Source of the DNA: Halococcus qingdaonensis | Lineage (GTDB): Archaea > Halobacteriota > Halobacteria > Halobacteriales > Halococcaceae | Assembly: GCF_024508235.1 (NCBI RefSeq) | Contig: NZ_CP101943.1 | Location: forward strand, 806,001 to 870,000 | Direction: 5' to 3' | DNA length: 64,000 nucleotides | Part shown: positions 60,109-64,000 of the stretch, piece after piece | Position numbering within the stretch: position 1 is the stretch's first letter | How the letters are laid out: every line of letters starts with the position of its first letter | Notes under the pieces: generated by a model | Seen by the model: the letters and a program-made list of their open reading frames with translations, nothing else | What the model was told of the DNA's origin: nothing | Database searches by the model: none | Position numbers and translations under genes: made by a program

Positions 60109-62070
60109 ATGAGCGACGGGGATTGGCGCGCGGCCGAGCGCGACCACACCGACGAAGTCATCGGCACCGACACCATCCCGCGACTGTTCGAGCGGAGCGC
60201 GACCCGCAACGCCGACCGACCGGCCCAGCGATACAAGGGCGACGTCCACGAGCGCTCGCTCGCCGGTACCGTCATCAGACGCGCCGACCCCGGCGAGTAC
60301 GTGACGCTCAGCTACGAGGAACTCCAGTCGATCGTCCGCTCGCTCGCGGCCGGATTCCGCGATCTCGGTGTCGAGAGCGACGACAGAATTGGGATCTTCT
60401 CCGCATCGCGCATGGAGTGGGCACAGGCCGATTTCGCCTTGCTGGCCGCTGGCGCTGTCGTCACGACGGTATACAAGGAATCCTCGCCGCGACAGGTCGA
60501 GTATCTCCTCGACGATCCCGGTGCCACCGGGGTGATCGTCGACAGCCGCGACCGGCTCGAACGCGTGCTCGACGTCGAGGACACACTCGAGCTCGAGTTC
60601 GTCGTCGTGCTGGACGATATTTCGACCGACCGTGACGACGTGTTCACGATCTCGGAGGTCTACGAGCGCGGCGAGCAGACCTTCGACCGCGCGGCCTACG
60701 AGCGCTGGCTGAGTGAACGCACACCCGACGACCTGGCGAGCCTCATCTACACGTCGGGAACGACGGGCAAGCCCAAGGGCGTCAGGATGACTCACCGGAA
60801 CTTCCGTGCGAACATCAATCAGCTCAGAAAGCGCTTCGGCGATCGTCCCGACAAGTCTGCAGATCTCCCTTCGGTGGGTCGCGAGACGGTCGCGCTCTCC
60901 TTTCTCCCGCTCGCACACGTCTTCGAGCGCCTCGCGGGCCACTTCTTCCTGTTCGCGAGCGGTGCGACCGTCGCCTACGCCGAGAGCGCCGATACGGTGG
61001 CCGAGGACATTCAAACCGTCCAGCCGACGACGGCAACCAGCGTCCCGCGCATCTACGAACGCATCTTCGACTCGATGCGCGAGGACGCCGACTCGGCCAT
61101 CAAACGTCGTATCTTCGAGCGCGCGGTCGCGGCGGCGAAGCGCACCAGCCGTCAGGACGACCCGGGCCGGACGCTTCGCTTCGAGCGCGCGCTCGCCGAT
61201 CGCCTCGTCTACAGCACCGTGAAGGAGGCGATGGGTGGTAACATCGAGTTCTTCATCAGCGGCGGCGGCAGCCTCTCGCCGGAGCTCGCCAGACTGTTCG
61301 ACGGGATGAATCTGCCGATCTACGAGGGCTACGGGCTCACCGAAGCCGCACCCGTCGTCTCGGTCAACCCGCCCGAGGCACCGAAACCCGGCACACTTGG
61401 TCCAGCACTCACCGGCGTCGAGACGAGACTCGACGCGTCGGTCCTGCCAGCCGATCAGTACGACCGCGACGGCACGGTCGGCGAACTGCTCGTCCGCGGG
61501 CCGAACGTTACCGATGGATACTGGGAGAACCCCGAGGAGACCGACGCCGCCTTCGAGGACGACGACTGGCTGCGAACCGGCGACATCGTCGAACGCGATG
61601 TGGATGGCTATTTCGTCTATCACGAGCGGCTGAAACAGCTGCTGGTGCTCTCGACGGGCAAGAACGTCGCCCCCGGACCGATCGAGGACGCCTTCGCCAC
61701 CTCCGAGCGGGTCGAACAGGCGATGGTGCTCGGCGACGACGAGAAGTTCGTGAGCGCTCTGGTGGTTCCGAACTTCGAGGGGCTGCGCGCGTGGGCCGCC
61801 CGGAAAAATCTCGAACTGCCGAGCGAGCGCGCGGCGCTCTGTCGCGACGAGAACGCCCGCGAATGGGTCGACGCACACGTCGAGAACGTCAACGAGGAGC
61901 TCGAACCCCACGAGCAGATCAAGCGTTTCGAACTCGTCCCGACCGCGTGGACGCCCGAAAACGACCTTCTCACGCCGTCGTTGAAGAAAAAGCGCCGCAA
62001 TATCAGAACCCGCTTCGCCGATCGGATCGACCGCATCTACGCGACCGAGCAGCCGGCGGCCGACGATTAG
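60109..62070 (+). CDS. Long-chain acyl-CoA synthetase (AMP-forming)
   Basis: 653 residues of the FadD type. P-loop YTSGTTGKPKGVRMTHRN (from residue 214), SFLPLAHVFERLAGHFF, GGGSLSPELARLFDGM, YEGYGLTEAAPVVSVNPPE and WLRTGDIVERDVDGYF. The C-terminus has LKKKRRNIRTRF. Activates free fatty acids to CoA esters. Start MSDGDWRAAERD; an upstream GTG at 60094 is possible. A very long frame upstream runs through the repeat and tRNA and is not coding. Confidence 0.9.
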   Translation: MSDGDWRAAERDHTDEVIGTDTIPRLFERSATRNADRPAQRYKGDVHERSLAGTVIRRADPGEYVTLSYEELQSIVRSLAAGFRDLGVESDDRIGIFSASRMEWAQADFALLAAGAVVTTVYKESSPRQVEYLLDDPGATGVIVDSRDRLERVLDVEDTLELEFVVVLDDISTDRDDVFTISEVYERGEQTFDRAAYERWLSERTPDDLASLIYTSGTTGKPKGVRMTHRNFRANINQLRKRFGDRPDKSADLPSVGRETVALSFLPLAHVFERLAGHFFLFASGATVAYAESADTVAEDIQTVQPTTATSVPRIYERIFDSMREDADSAIKRRIFERAVAAAKRTSRQDDPGRTLRFERALADRLVYSTVKEAMGGNIEFFISGGGSLSPELARLFDGMNLPIYEGYGLTEAAPVVSVNPPEAPKPGTLGPALTGVETRLDASVLPADQYDRDGTVGELLVRGPNVTDGYWENPEETDAAFEDDDWLRTGDIVERDVDGYFVYHERLKQLLVLSTGKNVAPGPIEDAFATSERVEQAMVLGDDEKFVSALVVPNFEGLRAWAARKNLELPSERAALCRDENAREWVDAHVENVNEELEPHEQIKRFELVPTAWTPENDLLTPSLKKKRRNIRTRFADRIDRIYATEQPAADD

Positions 62071-62109
62071 CGGGCTCCCGACCGGATCGGTGGAAAAGCA
62101 GGAAGCGGT

Positions 62110-63177
62110 CTACGACCGACCGATGACGCCCGTCGTCGTGGCGACCTCGCGGGCGGCGCTCTCGTTCATCCCGTTGCCGAGGATCGTGTAGCGGTCGCGG
62201 ATCTCGTGGGCGCTCGTGAGCGCCTCGACGATCGCCGCGTCGTCGATGCCGAGTTCGGCGGCGGTCGTCGGCGCGCCGAGACCGGCGAGCGCGTCGCGGA
62301 TGTTCGTCCATCTGCCCGCCTCGCCGCTGTGGAGGTACTCCGTCAGAATCGAGCCCACACCGACCTGGTGGCCGTGCAGCGCCGCGCCGGGGGCGATGCG
62401 GTCGAGCTGGTGGCTGAAGAGGTGTTCGGCACCGCTGGCCGGTCGCGAGGAGCCGGCGATCGACATCGCTACCCCGGAGGAGACGAGCGCCTTGACGACG
62501 ACCCAGGCTGACTCCTCCAGACCCTGCTTGATCGAATCGGCGTTGTCGACGAGCATCTCGGCGGTCATCTGACTCAGTGCGCCCGCGTACTCCGAATATT
62601 CGACGTTCTGGAGGCGGTGGGCGAGCTGCCAGTCGCGGACAGCAGTATAGTTCGAGATGATGTCGGCGCAGCCGGCGGTGGTGAGCTCCCAGGGCGCGTC
62701 GGCGATGATTTCGGTGTCGGCGACGACGGCGAGGGGCGGCTCGGCAGCCACGCTGTGGCGCGAGTCACCCTCGGGGACTGACCCACGCCCGGAGACGATG
62801 CCGTCGTGGCTCGCGGCTGTCGGCACGGAGACGAACCCCATGTCGACCGAGTCGCTCGCCATCTTCGCGATGTCGATCGGTTTGCCGCCGCCGACGCCGA
62901 CGAGAAAGCCCGCCTCCTCGGCGCGGGCGGTCTCGATGACGCGCTCGACGGCCTCGAAACTCGCCTGTTCGACGACGACCGTCGCCGGCTCCATGCCGTC
63001 CGTGGCGAAGTCGGCGACGACGCGCTCGCCGGCGACTTCGCGCGCCGTCGGACTGGTCACGACGAGTGGCTGGCCGGTCAGGTGGAGCTCGGCGATGGCC
63101 TCGGTCGTCTGCGGGAGCACGCCGTGGCCGACCACGACGTTGCGCGGCAGGCGGATCCACGTGGTCTTGTCGAACAT
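62110..63177 (-). CDS. egsA: sn-Glycerol-1-phosphate dehydrogenase
   Basis: NAD(P)H-dependent reduction of DHAP to sn-glycerol 1-phosphate, the archaeal lipid backbone. 355 residues with VGVGGGKPIDIAKM (NAD binding), PTAASHDGIVSGRGSV, and metal-ligand region GAEHLFSHQLD (His) and GHQVGVGSILTEYLH (His). An archaeal signature enzyme. Start MFDKTTWIRLPRN is the family N-terminus. Downstream of the epimerase gene on the same strand, possibly one operon (47-base gap). Confidence 0.95.
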   Translation of the reverse strand: MFDKTTWIRLPRNVVVGHGVLPQTTEAIAELHLTGQPLVVTSPTAREVAGERVVADFATDGMEPATVVVEQASFEAVERVIETARAEEAGFLVGVGGGKPIDIAKMASDSVDMGFVSVPTAASHDGIVSGRGSVPEGDSRHSVAAEPPLAVVADTEIIADAPWELTTAGCADIISNYTAVRDWQLAHRLQNVEYSEYAGALSQMTAEMLVDNADSIKQGLEESAWVVVKALVSSGVAMSIAGSSRPASGAEHLFSHQLDRIAPGAALHGHQVGVGSILTEYLHSGEAGRWTNIRDALAGLGAPTTAAELGIDDAAIVEALTSAHEIRDRYTILGNGMNESAAREVATTTGVIGRS

Positions 63178-63224
63178 GGCCCCTCTCGCCGCCGGGTCGC
63201 CAAACCGTTTGTCCTCCCGTCACC

Positions 63225-64000
63225 TCAGAGCGTATCGAGCACCGAGAGCACCCGCTCTTCGGCCTCGCGATCGGGACCGTTCTCGCGGCCGGTGCGATCG
63301 CTCGCGCGGTGCTCGTCGACCGTTCGTGCGAGCGCTTCCTGGATCGGTGTCGCCGTCCAGCCGAGCGTCGAGAGCCGGTGGGTGTCGAGTACGTGTGGGT
63401 ACGAGCGATACAGCGGGAAGTCGTCGAGCGCCAGATCGGCGGCAGCGAGTTCGCGCTCGTTGGCGGTCACGATATCCACCTCGGTGTCGAGCGCGTCGGC
63501 CGCGAGCTCGATCCATTCCGAGAGGATCGGCAGTCGGCGATCGCCGACGTTGTACGCCGCGCCGGGGGTGCCCTCCTCGGCGACGATCCGGAGCGCGCGG
63601 GCCACGTCCTCGACGAAGACGAGGTGGCGCAGACAGTCGCCGTCGCCGGGCACCAGCACGCGATCGTGGTTGTCGACCCGATCGAGCCAGTAGTCGAACC
63701 GTTCGGTGTAGTCGTGCGGGCCGTAGACCACTGGCGGGCGTACGCTCATCGCCGCCGCACCGTCGGCAGCGGCGTCGCTCACGACGCGGTCGATTTCGGC
63801 CTTTCGCGGCCCATAGGTCTCCTGTGAGTCGTCGGTCGCCTGCTCGGCGGTGCAGTCGTGGAGGGCGGTCTCGCCCTCGCGTTTGGGGATCTCCTCGCTC
63901 CCGTAGGCCGCGCCGCTCGAGATCACGACATACCGGCTGTCGTCGAACAGCTCGATCGCCGTTCGGGCCTCGTCGGGGTGGTAGGCCACGCAGTCGATGA
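63225..64000 (-). CDS. NAD-dependent epimerase/dehydratase, 5' end outside window
   Basis: Extended SDR, about 258 C-terminal codons; the frame remains open to the right edge, so the start is outside. Visible parts are YVVISSGAAYG, the YGPRK catalytic pair (YxxxK), VRPPVVYGPHDYTERFDYWL, FVEDVARALRIVAEEG and AYNVGDRRLPILSEW. Likely a nucleotide-sugar epimerase or related reductase. The N-terminal NAD-binding GxxGxxG is not visible. Continues into egsA's operon. Confidence 0.85.
   Translation of the reverse strand, partial: IDCVAYHPDEARTAIELFDDSRYVVISSGAAYGSEEIPKREGETALHDCTAEQATDDSQETYGPRKAEIDRVVSDAAADGAAAMSVRPPVVYGPHDYTERFDYWLDRVDNHDRVLVPGDGDCLRHLVFVEDVARALRIVAEEGTPGAAYNVGDRRLPILSEWIELAADALDTEVDIVTANERELAAADLALDDFPLYRSYPHVLDTHRLSTLGWTATPIQEALARTVDEHRASDRTGRENGPDREAEERVLSVLDTL

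Noticed and set aside
1-64000. CRISPR arrays, insertion sequences, rRNA genes, origin of replication
   Set aside because: No regular direct repeats, transposase motifs, rRNA or Orc1/Cdc6 sequences were seen.

Overview
The window is chromosomal DNA from a halophilic archaeon (class Halobacteria). Signs are the high GC content with GC-rich third positions, acidic proteins, sn-glycerol-1-phosphate dehydrogenase, the archaeal N-glycosylation enzymes AglB and AglJ, GfcR- and TrmB-type sugar regulators, a deoxyhypusine synthase, an archaeal lipoprotein/Tat secretion style, and many promoters whose TATA element lies 25-30 bases before the start codon (leaderless mRNAs). A Halococcus-like genus is my guess and is not proven by the sequence. 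No insertion sequence, CRISPR array, rRNA or replication origin is visible.

Layout. 1-9653: sugar and sugar-acid catabolism: a truncated galactonate dehydratase, a complete CUT1-type sugar ABC transporter, gluconate dehydratase, a HAD phosphatase, KDG aldolase and, divergently, KDG kinase (the haloarchaeal semi-phosphorylative Entner-Doudoroff route). 9687-18449: cell-surface glycan block with a GT2, three alkaline-phosphatase-superfamily proteins, a flippase, TrmB with a consensus TrmB box, a 35-residue protein and AglJ. 18569-24414: a sugar isomerase/epimerase, a DUF433/DUF5615 toxin-antitoxin pair, two Gfo/Idh/MocA oxidoreductases, an orphan ABC-2 permease and a PfkB kinase. 24647-26216: GfcR and small conserved proteins. 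26293-32355: AglB translationally coupled to a DUF368 lipid-phosphate flippase, divergent from two more glycosyltransferases. 32416-37732: deoxyhypusine synthase, an S66 peptidase, superoxide dismutase, a TSUP permease and photolyase Phr2.

37919-49191: a five-gene Liv-type ABC transporter followed by acyl-CoA ligase, enoyl-CoA hydratase, acyl-CoA dehydrogenase and a hydroxyacyl-CoA dehydrogenase/enoyl-CoA hydratase fusion, which together look like uptake and beta-oxidation of an organic acid. 49243-64000: tRNA-Glu and tRNA-Arg, an AI-2E family permease, an SBP56 methanethiol oxidase with a 2Fe-2S ferredoxin, a zinc ribbon microprotein, CspA, an SDR, an MBL hydrolase, another enolase-superfamily enzyme, a Cys4 membrane protein, a TetR regulator, a membrane-anchored ferredoxin, a long-chain acyl-CoA synthetase, G1P dehydrogenase and a truncated epimerase.

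The most interesting non-coding structure is a pair of inverted ~0.4 kb intergenic repeats (45479-45896 and 59615-60016) sharing seven collinear blocks. The most interesting regulatory signals are a TrmB box (16913-16935) with two one-mismatch relatives, and stem-loops sitting on the starts of gfcR and the TSUP gene. The strongest functional lead is the 4-base AglB/DUF368 overlap, which suggests dolichyl-phosphate recycling.
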